Notes: generated by a model from the sequence alone, not told the origin. A stretch of 40,912 bases of DNA from Gemmatimonadota bacterium (GCA_003562075.1 PWWP01000065.1:1-40912), one strand, 5' to 3'. Numbered from the stretch's first letter, positions 8,125 to 17,372 are shown. A program made the numbers and translations.

Positions 8125-8157
8125 CTACACCTGAGCTGGGTCCGGGTTCAGGTGTAG
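8125..8157 (-). terminator. Inverted repeat at the end of the adaptor/permease operon
   Basis: A perfect 10-bp stem, CTACACCTGA (8125-8134) / TCAGGTGTAG (8148-8157), with a 13-nt loop, lies between the leftward permease stop (8194) and the leftward bshB1 start (8079). Read leftward, the hairpin is followed by TTTGGCG, a weak U-tract. It probably ends or attenuates the adaptor/permease transcript before bshB1. Confidence 0.5.
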
Positions 8158-8193
8158 AATCCGGTCATCCTTCCGCCCTGGAGCCATTTCGGG

Positions 8194-9495
8194 TCATTCG
8201 GCCCGAAGGGCCCGGACCGGTTCCATCCGGGCGGCTCGCATGGCGGGGATCAGCCCGAAGAGCATCCCGGTGATCACGGCCATGGCCAGGCTGGCCACGA
8301 TGGCCCAGACGGGGATCATGGCCGGAATGGGCGTGAGAGTGCTCACGAGCCAGGCCAGCCCCCCGCCAATGAGGAGACCGGCTCCTCCACCCAGGAGGGT
8401 CAGGACGCCGGCTTCCACCAGAAACTGCCAGAGAATTTCCGGGCCCGTGGCCCCCACTGCCTTCCGGATTCCGATTTCCCGGGTCCGCTCCGTCACCGAG
8501 ATCATCATGATCCCCACCACGCCCACCCCACCCACAAGGAGGCCCACCGAGGAGAGGGCCAGCATGACGGCGAAGAAGACCGCGGTGAACTGATCGAAGA
8601 GTTCCAGGAGTTGGGTGGACCGGAGGACGGCGAAGTCGTTGGCTCGGCCCGGACCCAGGCCCCGGGCGCTCCGGAGGGCGGCGACCACCTGGTCCTCCAC
8701 CACCCCCTGATCCACCTCATCTCCAGGGACCACGATGACCTGTAGCCAGTCTTCCGAGACCTTGAATCGACGAACAGCGGTCGTGTAGGGAAGGATGGCC
8801 AGGTGGGGAGCCTGCCCTTCGAAGATGTTGTCTCCGGGATCGAAGACGCCTACCACGGTCAGAGGGAGGCGGATGCCGGCACCTGCCCGGGCGCGGACCC
8901 GCCGGCCCACTGCATCTTCGTCAGGGAACAGATCCGCAGCCAGACGGCGGGAGAGGACCACCACGGTCCGGGCGTCGGCCACTTCCGCAGGGAAGAAGTT
9001 CCGACCACTGACGAAGTCGCCCACCCGGTAGTCAGGCCAGCTGGCATCCTCACCGGCGCCCTGGATTCCTCCAATCTCCCGGCCGTCCACCTCCAGGGTG
9101 ATCCCACCTTCGGCGCCCGGGTCCTGCAGTCCGATGCTCACCACCGCCCGTTCCACATCCGGGAGTCGGTTCAGGGCTCGTGCTTCATCTCGGGTGATGG
9201 GTGGCCGATTCCACCAGGGGGGGCGCCCGGTGCCATCGCTCACCAACTGGATGTCGGTGAGGTCGAAGCGCATGACGAAGAGATTTCGGGGGCCGGCCGA
9301 TTCAATGCCCTCGGCCACCGATCCGCGGATCCCGGTGACGAGGGCAGCCATGACCACCACCACCATGACGCCGATGGCGATCCCCAGGATGGTGAGACCT
9401 GACCGGAAGCGGTTGGCATGAATGGAGGAGAGGGCGATCCGGATCCCTTCCCCCACCCCGTAGGCAAAGCGTCCCAGCGTCCGGAGGCTATTCAT
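8194..9495 (-). CDS. MacB/FtsX-type ABC transporter permease (second of two)
   Basis: A 433-residue inner-membrane permease of the type VII (mechanotransmission) ABC superfamily. One N-terminal membrane helix (about 33-56, LTILGIAIGVMVVVV) is followed by a large periplasmic MacB_PCD domain (about 57-300) and three C-terminal helices. The coupling-helix signature SVTERTREIGIRKAVGA and the terminal PAMRAARMEPVRALR motif are present. There is no fused ATPase domain. The ATG at 9495 overlaps the stop of the upstream permease by 8 bp, which implies translational coupling; the open frame extends 33 codons further upstream but only antisense-style across that gene. It may pair with the neighbouring permease as a heterodimer, in the manner of LolCE. 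Confidence 0.9.
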   Translation of the reverse strand: MNSLRTLGRFAYGVGEGIRIALSSIHANRFRSGLTILGIAIGVMVVVVMAALVTGIRGSVAEGIESAGPRNLFVMRFDLTDIQLVSDGTGRPPWWNRPPITRDEARALNRLPDVERAVVSIGLQDPGAEGGITLEVDGREIGGIQGAGEDASWPDYRVGDFVSGRNFFPAEVADARTVVVLSRRLAADLFPDEDAVGRRVRARAGAGIRLPLTVVGVFDPGDNIFEGQAPHLAILPYTTAVRRFKVSEDWLQVIVVPGDEVDQGVVEDQVVAALRSARGLGPGRANDFAVLRSTQLLELFDQFTAVFFAVMLALSSVGLLVGGVGVVGIMMISVTERTREIGIRKAVGATGPEILWQFLVEAGVLTLLGGGAGLLIGGGLAWLVSTLTPIPAMIPVWAIVASLAMAVITGMLFGLIPAMRAARMEPVRALRAE

Positions 9496-10729
9496 ACCTG
9501 AGCGCCTCCACTGGATCCATCCGTGAGGCCTGAAGGGCCGGATAGACCCCGGCGATGATTCCCACGGCCAGCCCCAGGAACATACCCAGGGCAATCCAGT
9601 GTGGAGCCACGGCGGCTGGGAGGGGAGTGAAGGTTCGGACGGCCCAGGTCAGACCGATGCCCACGCCCACGCCCAGGATGGCTCCAAATCCGGAAAGAGT
9701 GGCCGACTCGACGAGAAACTGGTTGATGATGTCCCTTCGCCGGGCACCGATGGCCATCCGGACGCCAATCTCCCGGGTGCGTTCCGTCACCGACATGAGC
9801 ATGATGTTCATGATGACGATACCTCCCACCACCAGCGAGATCCCTACCAGTCCCGGCAGGGCCAGGAAGAGGATCGTGGAGATTCGATCCCAGAAGGCCA
9901 GGGACTCCTCCGACGTTTCCACCTCGAAGTCATTGGAATCCCCGGGGCGGAGGCCCCTGTGAAGCCTGATGGCCACCTCCACCTCGGACATGGCGATTCG
10001 AAGATCTCCAGGGTCCAGGGTCTGGATGGCGATGTTTCCCACCGCTCGGGAGTCTGCAAGGAATCGGGTGATGGGCGAACTGGCCGGAACCAGGACCAGG
10101 TTGTCCAGAGACATTCCCAGCAGGGTCCCTTGTTCCTCCAGGACACCCACCACCCGGAAGGGAAAGCCTCGGATCCGGATCCGCTGGCCCAACGGGTCCT
10201 CCCCCTCATAGAGCGTTTCAGCCACCCGACTTCCCAGGATGGCCACCGGAATCCCGCGGGCCGCCTCCTGGGGAGAGAAGGGACGCCCGTGTGTGGTCCG
10301 GAAGGTCCGGATCTCCAGGATCTCCTCGGAGATGGCCGACACCCGGACCCCATCGGCCCGAACCCCGGCCGAACTTCGGATATCAGCCATGAGGTTGGAT
10401 TCGACCCCCACTCGAGCGGGGACGGAGAGGGTCCGACGTATGGTTTCCGCTTCCTCCCGTTTCAATCGCGGGCGGCGCTGCCACTCCCTTCTTTGACTGG
10501 CGGTGACTGCCATCTGCACCGAAGGGGTCCGGAGCACCTGAATGGTATTCACCCCGAAGATCTGTTCGGCGAAGTCCTCGGTGATGTAGCGGTCCAATCC
10601 CTCCACGACACTCACGACCACTACCAGGAACATGACGCCGATGACGACCCCCAGGAGGCTGAAAAAGCTCTTCAGCTTCTCCTGGTGGATCTGAAGGAGA
10701 GCAAGGCGGATTCCTTCACGGAAGTCCAT
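9488..10729 (-). CDS. MacB/FtsX-type ABC transporter permease (first of two)
   Basis: A 413-residue permease with the same fold as its downstream neighbour. Helix 1 is at about 20-45 (FFSLLGVVIGVMFLVVVVSVV), the periplasmic MacB_PCD domain at about 46-280, then three helices; the second begins after SVTERTREIGVRMAIGARRRDI. The protein ends PALQASRMDPVEALRYE, the typical FtsX-family tail. No nucleotide-binding domain is fused and none is encoded beside it, so the ATPase must come from elsewhere. It starts 18 bp after the adaptor stop and overlaps the next permease by 8 bp. The sequences of the two permeases differ enough that recent tandem duplication is unlikely; a heterodimeric MacB/LolCE-like assembly is the simplest reading. 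Substrate unknown. Confidence 0.9.
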   Translation of the reverse strand: MDFREGIRLALLQIHQEKLKSFFSLLGVVIGVMFLVVVVSVVEGLDRYITEDFAEQIFGVNTIQVLRTPSVQMAVTASQRREWQRRPRLKREEAETIRRTLSVPARVGVESNLMADIRSSAGVRADGVRVSAISEEILEIRTFRTTHGRPFSPQEAARGIPVAILGSRVAETLYEGEDPLGQRIRIRGFPFRVVGVLEEQGTLLGMSLDNLVLVPASSPITRFLADSRAVGNIAIQTLDPGDLRIAMSEVEVAIRLHRGLRPGDSNDFEVETSEESLAFWDRISTILFLALPGLVGISLVVGGIVIMNIMLMSVTERTREIGVRMAIGARRRDIINQFLVESATLSGFGAILGVGVGIGLTWAVRTFTPLPAAVAPHWIALGMFLGLAVGIIAGVYPALQASRMDPVEALRYE

Positions 10730-10747
10730 GGGTGGCTTGCCCCGGCG

Positions 10748-12001
10748 TCAGTCCGAGGAAGATGGGGGTGTGGGGAGGCGCACGGCGTCCCCGTCCTGGA
10801 GTGATTGGATGCTCTGGAAGGGACCACTTATCACCATGTCTCCGACGGAGAGCCCTGAGGTGACCTGGAAATAGTCCTGGCCGGTGAGGCCCAGTTCCAC
10901 GGGTTGGAAGTGGGCCTGGCCATCCCGAACGACGAAGACGCCTTCCTTCTCTTCGGGCTCCCCATCGCCGTCTTCGGCCTCCGGGTCTGCTACGTCCCGA
11001 ACAGTGACGGAGATGATGGGGGTGGCCACGGCGCCGGTGGCTGCGTCCACCACGATGTCGGCTGTGGCAGAGAGGTCCGGTCGGAGTTCCATGGGGGGAT
11101 CCAGAAGGGTAAGGATGACCTCGTAGTCCACTGAGGTTCCCTGGGGGGTCGTGCCCCCGGCTTGATTGCGGATGGCCGAGTTCCCGATCTTGGCCACCGT
11201 CGCCGAGAACTCCCGCCCGGGAAAGGCATCCAGTTCGACCCGGGCAGAGTCGCCAATGGACACCCGGGGGACGTCGGTCTCGTCCACGGCCATGACGGCT
11301 TCAACCACGGAAAGGTCACTGATGGTGAGGAGGAGTGATCCGGGGTTGTTCATCGTTCCCACTACCACCGTCTCTCCCTCTTCGATGTCCAGCCGGGTCA
11401 CTCGGCCCGAGATGGGTGCCCGAATGGTGGTTCGACCCAGCTGGTCCTCTGCTTCCGCCATGGCCGCCCGGGCTTGCTCCACCCCGTGTTCGGCAGATTC
11501 CAGGAGGGCCTGCTGCACTTCTACTTCCGTCTCCGAGTCCTCCAATGCCTGTCGGCTGATGAGGCCCGGGTCCCGGTCACGAAGTCCCTGATTCCTTTCC
11601 AGGTCCCGCTGGGCTCGGAGGAGGTTGGCCCGGCGCTGAGCAACGTCGGCCATGGACTGGCTCAGGCTGGCCCGGGCCCGGGCTGTTTGAGCCTCCAGTT
11701 GGCTGGGGTCGATCCGGAGAAGGACCTGTTCCCGCTCCACCTCGTCCCCTTCTTCCACGTTCAGCTGGATGACCCGGCCCTGGACATCGGAGGAAATATT
11801 GACCTGCCGGCGGGCGCGAACGCTTCCGGTGGCGGTGATGGTGGCCACCAGATCGCGTTCCCGGACTTCTTCCACCCGGACCTCGATGCCCCGGTCCTGA
11901 GCCCGGAGCACGCCGATGACGGCAGCCAGGGCCAGGAGAAGGACGATGACGATCCCCAGGACGAGCTTTCTCTTACGAGTCATGGACCCACTCTCGATCA
12001 T
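10748..12001 (-). CDS. Periplasmic adaptor (MacA/HlyD-type membrane fusion protein)
   Basis: A 417-residue adaptor that bridges an inner-membrane transporter and an outer-membrane channel. It has an N-terminal membrane anchor (about 12-32, LVLGIVIVLLLALAAVIGVL). The first barrel-sandwich half follows (TGSVRARRQVNISSDVQGRVIQLNVEEGDEVE). A long alpha-helical hairpin spans about 95-175 and is rich in Gln/Arg/Ala (RARASLSQSMADVAQRRANL). The second half has TTIRAPISGRV, followed by the beta-barrel and membrane-proximal domains. An acidic insertion lies near 335-350 (DPEAEDGDGEPEEKEG). The start may be the Met at residue 7 (MTRKRKLVLG, 11983). It is the first gene of a leftward operon with two MacB-type permeases, which makes a MacA role most likely. 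Confidence 0.92.
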   Translation of the reverse strand: MIESGSMTRKRKLVLGIVIVLLLALAAVIGVLRAQDRGIEVRVEEVRERDLVATITATGSVRARRQVNISSDVQGRVIQLNVEEGDEVEREQVLLRIDPSQLEAQTARARASLSQSMADVAQRRANLLRAQRDLERNQGLRDRDPGLISRQALEDSETEVEVQQALLESAEHGVEQARAAMAEAEDQLGRTTIRAPISGRVTRLDIEEGETVVVGTMNNPGSLLLTISDLSVVEAVMAVDETDVPRVSIGDSARVELDAFPGREFSATVAKIGNSAIRNQAGGTTPQGTSVDYEVILTLLDPPMELRPDLSATADIVVDAATGAVATPIISVTVRDVADPEAEDGDGEPEEKEGVFVVRDGQAHFQPVELGLTGQDYFQVTSGLSVGDMVISGPFQSIQSLQDGDAVRLPTPPSSSD

Positions 12002-12352
12002 TCAGCGGTGAATTACCGACCCATGTGCCCGGGTCAGTAGGGGTCTGGCGGGGTGCGGGGTGCGTCGCAAGGCCAATGGTGCCGGCGGGTGGGCCCCAAG
12101 GGCCAATGAGCCGCTGAGCCCCTACGTAGTTGGGATTCGAAGCGAAAATGCCCGGCCTGAGAGCCAGGAAGCGGGGGAGGGACGGAGCGGAGAAGGGGCT
12201 TCCGTCGGTGTCGAATCGATGAATCACCGGGGAGGACCTCCGGTTCAGGTGGTGGCTTCGCCCTTCCCAGGTGGACCGGGATCGGGGTTCACACCCCCTT
12301 ACGAGGGGAGGACCCAGGAAGATTCAATGGAGAGGGAAGAGGTACTCCTCTT
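12002..12352. repeat. 351-bp intergenic region with a structured GTAGGGG...CCCCTAC element
   Basis: No convincing gene lies here. An inverted repeat GTAGGGG (12037-12043) / CCCCTAC (12119-12125) encloses about 75 bp rich in smaller complementary blocks, including AAGGCCAATG and AAGGGCCAATG as an imperfect direct pair. The palindrome CTACGTAG overlaps its right edge (12122-12129). The layout resembles the GTAGGGGC-type intergenic repeats found in many bacterial genomes, but only one copy is visible here. An 84-codon leftward frame across it (11973-12227) has low-complexity content and is not called. The region should hold the promoter of the leftward adaptor operon; I could not pick out -35/-10 boxes. 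Confidence 0.35.
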
Positions 12353-13054
12353 TCAGGGACGTCGCTCCCGCTCGGCCACGTATCCTCCGCTGGGATACTC
12401 AAGTCGGAGGACTCGTCCATCCGAATCCACCCAAAGCTCCCGAGTCTCCTGGTTTCCTTCCAGGCGAAGGTGGCGGGCGTCCACGCCTTCTCCTCCGATC
12501 TGGATCCGCTCATCGCCGACATGCGTGACGGTCAGGTCGAACTGGCTGCTCTCTCTGGGGACGATGACGGGAATGCTTCCATTGCCCCCATCGATCCGAG
12601 AAGAAATGAAATAGTACTGGTGGGCTACGCCGGTATCCAGGAGGACGGTTCCGGGGGTGGCCCGGTACTCCCGTTCCTGCTCACCCCGTTCGGATCGGAT
12701 GCTGGTGCGAAAGCGTCGATCGCCCAGGGTGACGTAGACCTCCTCCTGGCGATGCCCTGAGACCTTGATCTGGTAGGCCGATACCGCCATGTCACCACCG
12801 GAAGCCTGGAGAGCCGGCCTCAGGTCCAGCGCACCTTCCGGCATCTCCATCTGGATCTCGGCTGTGGCAATGATCTGGGCGTCGGCTCCGGTGCCGGACC
12901 TGCGGATGGCGAAGGTCTCCGAACCCACTTCCGCCCCATCCACAGTGATTCGGAACACCCCCTCGTCCACCGTGACGCTCTGAGCGGTCAGATGGCTGGA
13001 GGGAAGGAGGAGCCCAGCCATTGCAACGAGGAACAGGGGCAGGGTCCGAAGCAT
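12353..13054 (-). CDS. Exported protein of unknown function
   Basis: A 233-residue protein with a clear Sec signal peptide (MLRTLPLFLVAMAGLLLPSS, probable cleavage after HLTAQ near residue 25) and no later membrane segment, so it is periplasmic or outer-membrane associated. The mature part is beta-rich, opens with GVFRITVDGAEVGSETFAI and shows repeated strand-turn patterns, somewhat like lipocalin- or DUF3108-type beta barrels, but I cannot assign it to a family. It has no cysteine in the mature part. The start is supported by GGGAG 5 nt upstream. It is divergent from the large histidine kinase gene (125-bp gap) and could be expressed with it. Codon use is ordinary for the window. Confidence 0.8.
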   Translation of the reverse strand: MLRTLPLFLVAMAGLLLPSSHLTAQSVTVDEGVFRITVDGAEVGSETFAIRRSGTGADAQIIATAEIQMEMPEGALDLRPALQASGGDMAVSAYQIKVSGHRQEEVYVTLGDRRFRTSIRSERGEQEREYRATPGTVLLDTGVAHQYYFISSRIDGGNGSIPVIVPRESSQFDLTVTHVGDERIQIGGEGVDARHLRLEGNQETRELWVDSDGRVLRLEYPSGGYVAERERRP

Positions 13055-13179
13055 TGCATCTCCCGGAAGTGGGGTTGGCAGAGGCCGCTCAGGGAGAAGT
13101 CCTTCACCCAGGTGACCTTGATCTGTCTCTCATTCTACCCGAGGGATGGCTGTGACGATCCCCCGTCCTCGGGGACCGG

Positions 13180-16100
13180 GTGGACTTTTCCCTGAAACCA
13201 GGTCCAACCATCTTGGGGAGGGTTCCAATCTTCCAATCGTGTCTCTGTGGGGCAACCCGCTTGTTAATTCACCCGCTGATTGCGCCGGCAGCCCTCATGG
13301 GTGGAGCGTTGGCGGTGGCTGTCCGGATCTCCGGAGGAGGGCTGGTCTGGCTCCTCCTGGCGGGGATCCTGGTGCTGGGCTCCGTTCTCGTCTCTGTGCC
13401 CACCACCCGCCGCAGGGCCGGAGCCACCGCCTTCCTCCTCCTGGCCCTGGTTCTGGGGTTTGCCGCTCAGGGGGACCTGCATCGGTTTTCAGCTCAATGG
13501 CCCGACCGCCTGGAGCGCTGGGAAGAGGGTGTCCAGGAGGATCTGCGAAACGACCTGGATGCGTTGCTGACTCGGGCGGAGGCCGCCGCCGACCGGGTAT
13601 CGGGAGAATGGAGCCAGGACCGGAGAGACGCAGGTGTGGAGCTGAACGCTGCATTCCTCCCGGAAGGCGTGGACGCGGTGGCCGCCTTCGATCCCGGCGG
13701 CACCCTCCTGGCCCGGGGCGGCGTCCATCAGGGCCCATTCCCCCTTGAGGCCCGTTTTGGGGATCAGCGCTATCTCTACAGAGAAGGCGCTCTGTTCGGT
13801 TACCTCTACGTGACCCATCCCCTCCCTGAAGGCCAGGGTACCGTGGTGGCTGCTTCCCTCCTCCGGGCCGATCTGCCGCCTGGGCTGGACGAGGGGCTGG
13901 AGGACTTCACTTCCCGTTTCGAACGGGAACGGGGAGCGGTGATCCGCGTCTCCCGGGAGGACCGGGTCGAGGGCGAGAGCATCTGGGACCTCCGTTGGAA
14001 TGACCGGATCCTTTTCAGCGTGACGGCCGAACCCCTCTCGGAAGGGGATGCCCTGGATCGAAGGAGACTGATGTGGGAGCGAGGTGGGGCGGTGGCCATC
14101 TTCGGTGGATGGCTCCTCCTCCTCCTGGCCCTCCGTCGTCATGGCTGGGCGCTGGCAGTTCCTGGCCTGGGATTGCTGGGACTTCTTCTGCTTCTTCCCC
14201 TGGGGCGTCTCCTGGCCGCACCGGAGCTCTTCTCAGCAGGCGGGTTTCTCCTGCCTCTGGGTCCGGCCCTGACTCTGGGAGATCTCCTTGCGCTGGCCGG
14301 AGGTGGACTCTTTCTCCTGGGGGTGGCGCCTCCACCGCCCCGCTTCCGGTGGCTCGGTTCGCCCCTCCCCGATTCTTCCCTGAGGGGCGCCCTGCTGGCC
14401 CTGGCTCTGGGGGCCGCCCTCCTCCTCCTGGGATTACTGGGTGGGGGGGCGTCCCGGGACCTCCTGGCCTATAGCGAGGGGGGATGGATCACCTTCCAGA
14501 CGGTGGCCGGTCTTCTGGTCGGACTCATCCTGACACTTGGGCTCCTCCTGAGCCGTCGGGACGAGGGCGAGATCTCCATCCCCTACATCGTGGGGGCTCT
14601 GGTGGCTGGCCTCGCCTTGGCTGGATTCGCCGCGCACCAGGTCTATCGGGGGCCCCAGGCGTCGATCTGGCTCGGGCTCCTCTGGATCATCCCTCTTGGC
14701 CTGGCAGCTCGCGCTCTGCCCGGCCGTCGGCATTGGACGACCGGAATCCTGGGACTCGTGCTGGGGATGGGGATCGCGGCGACCTTGAGCCTTCCTTTGT
14801 CCTGGTCCTTGCAGGTGGAAGCGCGGATGGCGGCGGCGGAAGCCCGAATGGAGCGCCTGGGGACCCGGCCCGATCCTTTCCTGGAATTTCTCCTGCTGCG
14901 GGCGGGAGAGGATGCGGTTGCGCTGGCTGGGACGGGTAGGAACGCAGTGGAAACGCTCTATGGAGCGTGGACCCGGAGTGGGCTGGCTCGGGAGGACGTT
15001 CCGGCCTGGATGACGGTTTGGTCTCCTGACGGCCGGCCCCAGGAGGAACTGCGGATCGGGGTCTCGGGCCCTCGACCGGGGATTCCGTTGGACCTGGTCC
15101 AGCAGGCGGTCATGGAGGGAGAGGTGCGCCTCCGCCGCTTCGACCTGGCCGACGTGCATTACGCCGCGGTAGCCCCCCTGTCCAGGGGCGCGGTCGTCTC
15201 CATCATCGTGCCTCCTCGGCGCAGTTTGGCAGCTCCTTCGCCCCTGGGCCCCCTCTTCTCTCCTGCCCGAGCCGAACCCGACCCACTGGTGCTCATCCCA
15301 CTCCTTCCCGGCGAGGCTCCGGGGGCAACGGACCAGGTGGAGTGGATCCGGGGAGACGACGGGTGGCAGGGGGAGCTCTACCTGGTCTACCCCGACGAGG
15401 TCTACCATGCCCACTACATCCTGGGACTCCCGGGAGTGGGTCTCCTGATCGCTCGGGGAACGTTGCTCCTCCTCCTGGCAGTGGGTGTCGCCACCCTCTT
15501 GTGGGGTGTAGGACGACGGGTGGGCCAGGGAGCTCAGGGAGGGGTGGAGTGGATCCGACCCTGGCTCACCTCCTTCCGGGGGAAGGTGACGTTGACCCTC
15601 TTCGCCTTCTTTCTCATCCCTACCCTGGGATTCGGAACTCTGGCCTATCAGACGCTGTCGGCGGCAGCCGGCCGGACGGCGGAAGCCCTGGCCGAGCGGG
15701 CGGTGGAGGAAGCCGCCAGCTGGTACGGGGAGGTGGGAGGCGCCATGGACGTCCTGGCTCGGAGAGCCGGTTCAGACATCCTCCTCTACGAAAACGGTGA
15801 ATTGGTGGCCGGCTCCCTCCAGGAGTTGGTGGATCTGGGCCTCTATCAGGGGTGGCTTCCGGCAGCTACCCATCATCGGATGATGGTGGGGGAGGAACTC
15901 ATGACTTCGGCGCCGGCGGCACTGGGTGGCCTGGAGTACGTGGTGGCGTATCGTCGCATCGCCGGAGGGCAGGTGCTGGCAGCTCCTGCCCCTCTCCAGG
16001 CCGGAGCCACGGCACTTCGGCAGCGGGACGTGGCCGACCTGATCGGATTTGCCGTCGTCATGGGTGGAGGTCTGTCCATCCTCCTCTCCCTCCTGGTCGG

Positions 16101-17334
16101 CCGGGCCCTGACCCGTCCCATCCAGACACTACGGGTGGCCTCTGAGCGGGTGGGGGCCGGAAACATGGGGGTACATCTCCCGGAGGACCGGGCCGATGAG
16201 TTCGGAGCCGTCTTTGGTGCGTTCAACCGGATGGTGGATCGGCTGGGGCGCACGCGCCGGGCTCTCATCCGGAGTTCCCGCCGAACCCGGGCCATCATGG
16301 AGGAGGTGGCCACCGGGGTGGTGGCGCTGGACCCGTCGGGCCGGGTCATCCTGGCCAATCCCCGAGCTGAGGATCTGCTGGGGACGGCCCTGGCCCGGAG
16401 CCAGCCCCTCCCGAGGAGTGAGGACGGGGAGGATCTCCGGTCCCTCCTCTCAGCCTGGGTGGAAGGATACATGCGAGATGGGCTGCAGGAAGCCACTACC
16501 GAGTTCCAGGCCGGGGACCGGAGGGTTCGGGTGAGGGCGCGACGGGTCAGCCGCGAGGGGCCTCCGGGGGGGTTGGTGGTCAGCCTGGAGGATGTGACGG
16601 ATGAGCTGCGCACGGAGCGAATCCTGGCGTGGGGTGAAATGGCCCGGCAGGTGGCCCACGAAGTGAAGAATCCCCTCACGCCCATCAAGCTGGGCGTTCA
16701 GCATATCCGACGTGCCTGGTTCGATGGGCACCCTGACTTCCAGCAGATCCTGGAGCGGAACGCCGAGGCCATCCTGGGTGAGATTGACCGGTTGGCGGCC
16801 ATCGCCGCCGGGTTCTCCCGATTCGGGGCACCGGACGGCCAGGTGTCCCAGCCCCTGGGACCCGTGGATCCGGTGGCGACGGTGGAGGATGTGCTGACGC
16901 TCTATCAGGCAGGTGATGGGCCGGTCCGGTTTGGAATGGACGCACCCCGTGACGTTCCTCCAGTCCAGGCTCGACAGGATGAGTTGAAGGAGGTGGTCAT
17001 CAATCTCCTCGAGAACGCCCGAGCAGCTCTTCCTGGCGGAGGTCGGGTGGTGGTGGAGCTGGAGGAGGTGGAGGGGGAGTGCGAACTCCGGGTCCGGGAC
17101 ACAGGTGCCGGGATTCCTCCGGACCTCCTTCCACGGATCTTCGAACCCCATTTCTCGACTCGCTCCGGAGGTTCGGGGCTGGGGTTGGCCATCGTCCGAC
17201 GGCTCGTGGAATCCTGGGGTGGCCGGGTGTGGGCCGAGAGCCAGGCTGAAGAGGGGACCACCATGACCTTGCGGATCCCTCGGTGGATCGGGGAGGGGGT
17301 CGAAGGGGCTGACGAACGTCCTTTCGGAGCGTAA
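13180..17334 (+). CDS. Very large NtrY-like multi-pass sensor histidine kinase
   Basis: A 1384-residue membrane kinase. The N-terminal ~970 residues contain many hydrophobic helices that separate at least three presumably extracytoplasmic stretches (about 95-310, 545-765 and 800-955). Then come HAMP (about 970-1030, ALTRPIQTLRVASERVGAG), PAS (about 1036-1140, ATGVVALDPSGRVILANPRAEDLLG), HisKA with H1160 in VAHEVKNPLTPIKLG, and HATPase_c (N box NLLENARAAL near 1275, G1 DTGAGIPPD near 1307, G2 GGSGLGLAIVRRL near 1331). The HEVKNPLTPIKL signature and HAMP-PAS order are those of NtrY, which phosphorylates NtrX. NtrY is usually about 700-770 residues, so this N-terminus is greatly enlarged. The GTG at 13180 follows GGGGACC; ATG 13297 is an alternative start. 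An NtrX/NtrC-like regulator lies at 39564. Confidence 0.9.
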   Translation: MDFSLKPGPTILGRVPIFQSCLCGATRLLIHPLIAPAALMGGALAVAVRISGGGLVWLLLAGILVLGSVLVSVPTTRRRAGATAFLLLALVLGFAAQGDLHRFSAQWPDRLERWEEGVQEDLRNDLDALLTRAEAAADRVSGEWSQDRRDAGVELNAAFLPEGVDAVAAFDPGGTLLARGGVHQGPFPLEARFGDQRYLYREGALFGYLYVTHPLPEGQGTVVAASLLRADLPPGLDEGLEDFTSRFERERGAVIRVSREDRVEGESIWDLRWNDRILFSVTAEPLSEGDALDRRRLMWERGGAVAIFGGWLLLLLALRRHGWALAVPGLGLLGLLLLLPLGRLLAAPELFSAGGFLLPLGPALTLGDLLALAGGGLFLLGVAPPPPRFRWLGSPLPDSSLRGALLALALGAALLLLGLLGGGASRDLLAYSEGGWITFQTVAGLLVGLILTLGLLLSRRDEGEISIPYIVGALVAGLALAGFAAHQVYRGPQASIWLGLLWIIPLGLAARALPGRRHWTTGILGLVLGMGIAATLSLPLSWSLQVEARMAAAEARMERLGTRPDPFLEFLLLRAGEDAVALAGTGRNAVETLYGAWTRSGLAREDVPAWMTVWSPDGRPQEELRIGVSGPRPGIPLDLVQQAVMEGEVRLRRFDLADVHYAAVAPLSRGAVVSIIVPPRRSLAAPSPLGPLFSPARAEPDPLVLIPLLPGEAPGATDQVEWIRGDDGWQGELYLVYPDEVYHAHYILGLPGVGLLIARGTLLLLLAVGVATLLWGVGRRVGQGAQGGVEWIRPWLTSFRGKVTLTLFAFFLIPTLGFGTLAYQTLSAAAGRTAEALAERAVEEAASWYGEVGGAMDVLARRAGSDILLYENGELVAGSLQELVDLGLYQGWLPAATHHRMMVGEELMTSAPAALGGLEYVVAYRRIAGGQVLAAPAPLQAGATALRQRDVADLIGFAVVMGGGLSILLSLLVGRALTRPIQTLRVASERVGAGNMGVHLPEDRADEFGAVFGAFNRMVDRLGRTRRALIRSSRRTRAIMEEVATGVVALDPSGRVILANPRAEDLLGTALARSQPLPRSEDGEDLRSLLSAWVEGYMRDGLQEATTEFQAGDRRVRVRARRVSREGPPGGLVVSLEDVTDELRTERILAWGEMARQVAHEVKNPLTPIKLGVQHIRRAWFDGHPDFQQILERNAEAILGEIDRLAAIAAGFSRFGAPDGQVSQPLGPVDPVATVEDVLTLYQAGDGPVRFGMDAPRDVPPVQARQDELKEVVINLLENARAALPGGGRVVVELEEVEGECELRVRDTGAGIPPDLLPRIFEPHFSTRSGGSGLGLAIVRRLVESWGGRVWAESQAEEGTTMTLRIPRWIGEGVEGADERPFGA

Positions 17335-17372
17335 GTTAAGAAGGTTGACCTGCAGCTTTTCCCCGGGAGACC

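Noticed and set aside
9599-10804. Rightward 401-codon open frame over the first permease
   Set aside because: Antisense to a clear MacB-type permease; Gly/His/Asp-rich with no domain.
11973-12227. 84-codon leftward frame over the intergenic palindrome at 12037-12125
   Set aside because: Codons follow the palindrome, there is no ribosome binding site and it overlaps the adaptor start; treated as non-coding repeat.
13055-13179. Promoters in the divergent gap between the exported protein and the kinase
   Set aside because: TAGAAT on the leftward strand (13137-13132) resembles a -10 box, but no suitably spaced -35 box was found on either strand.
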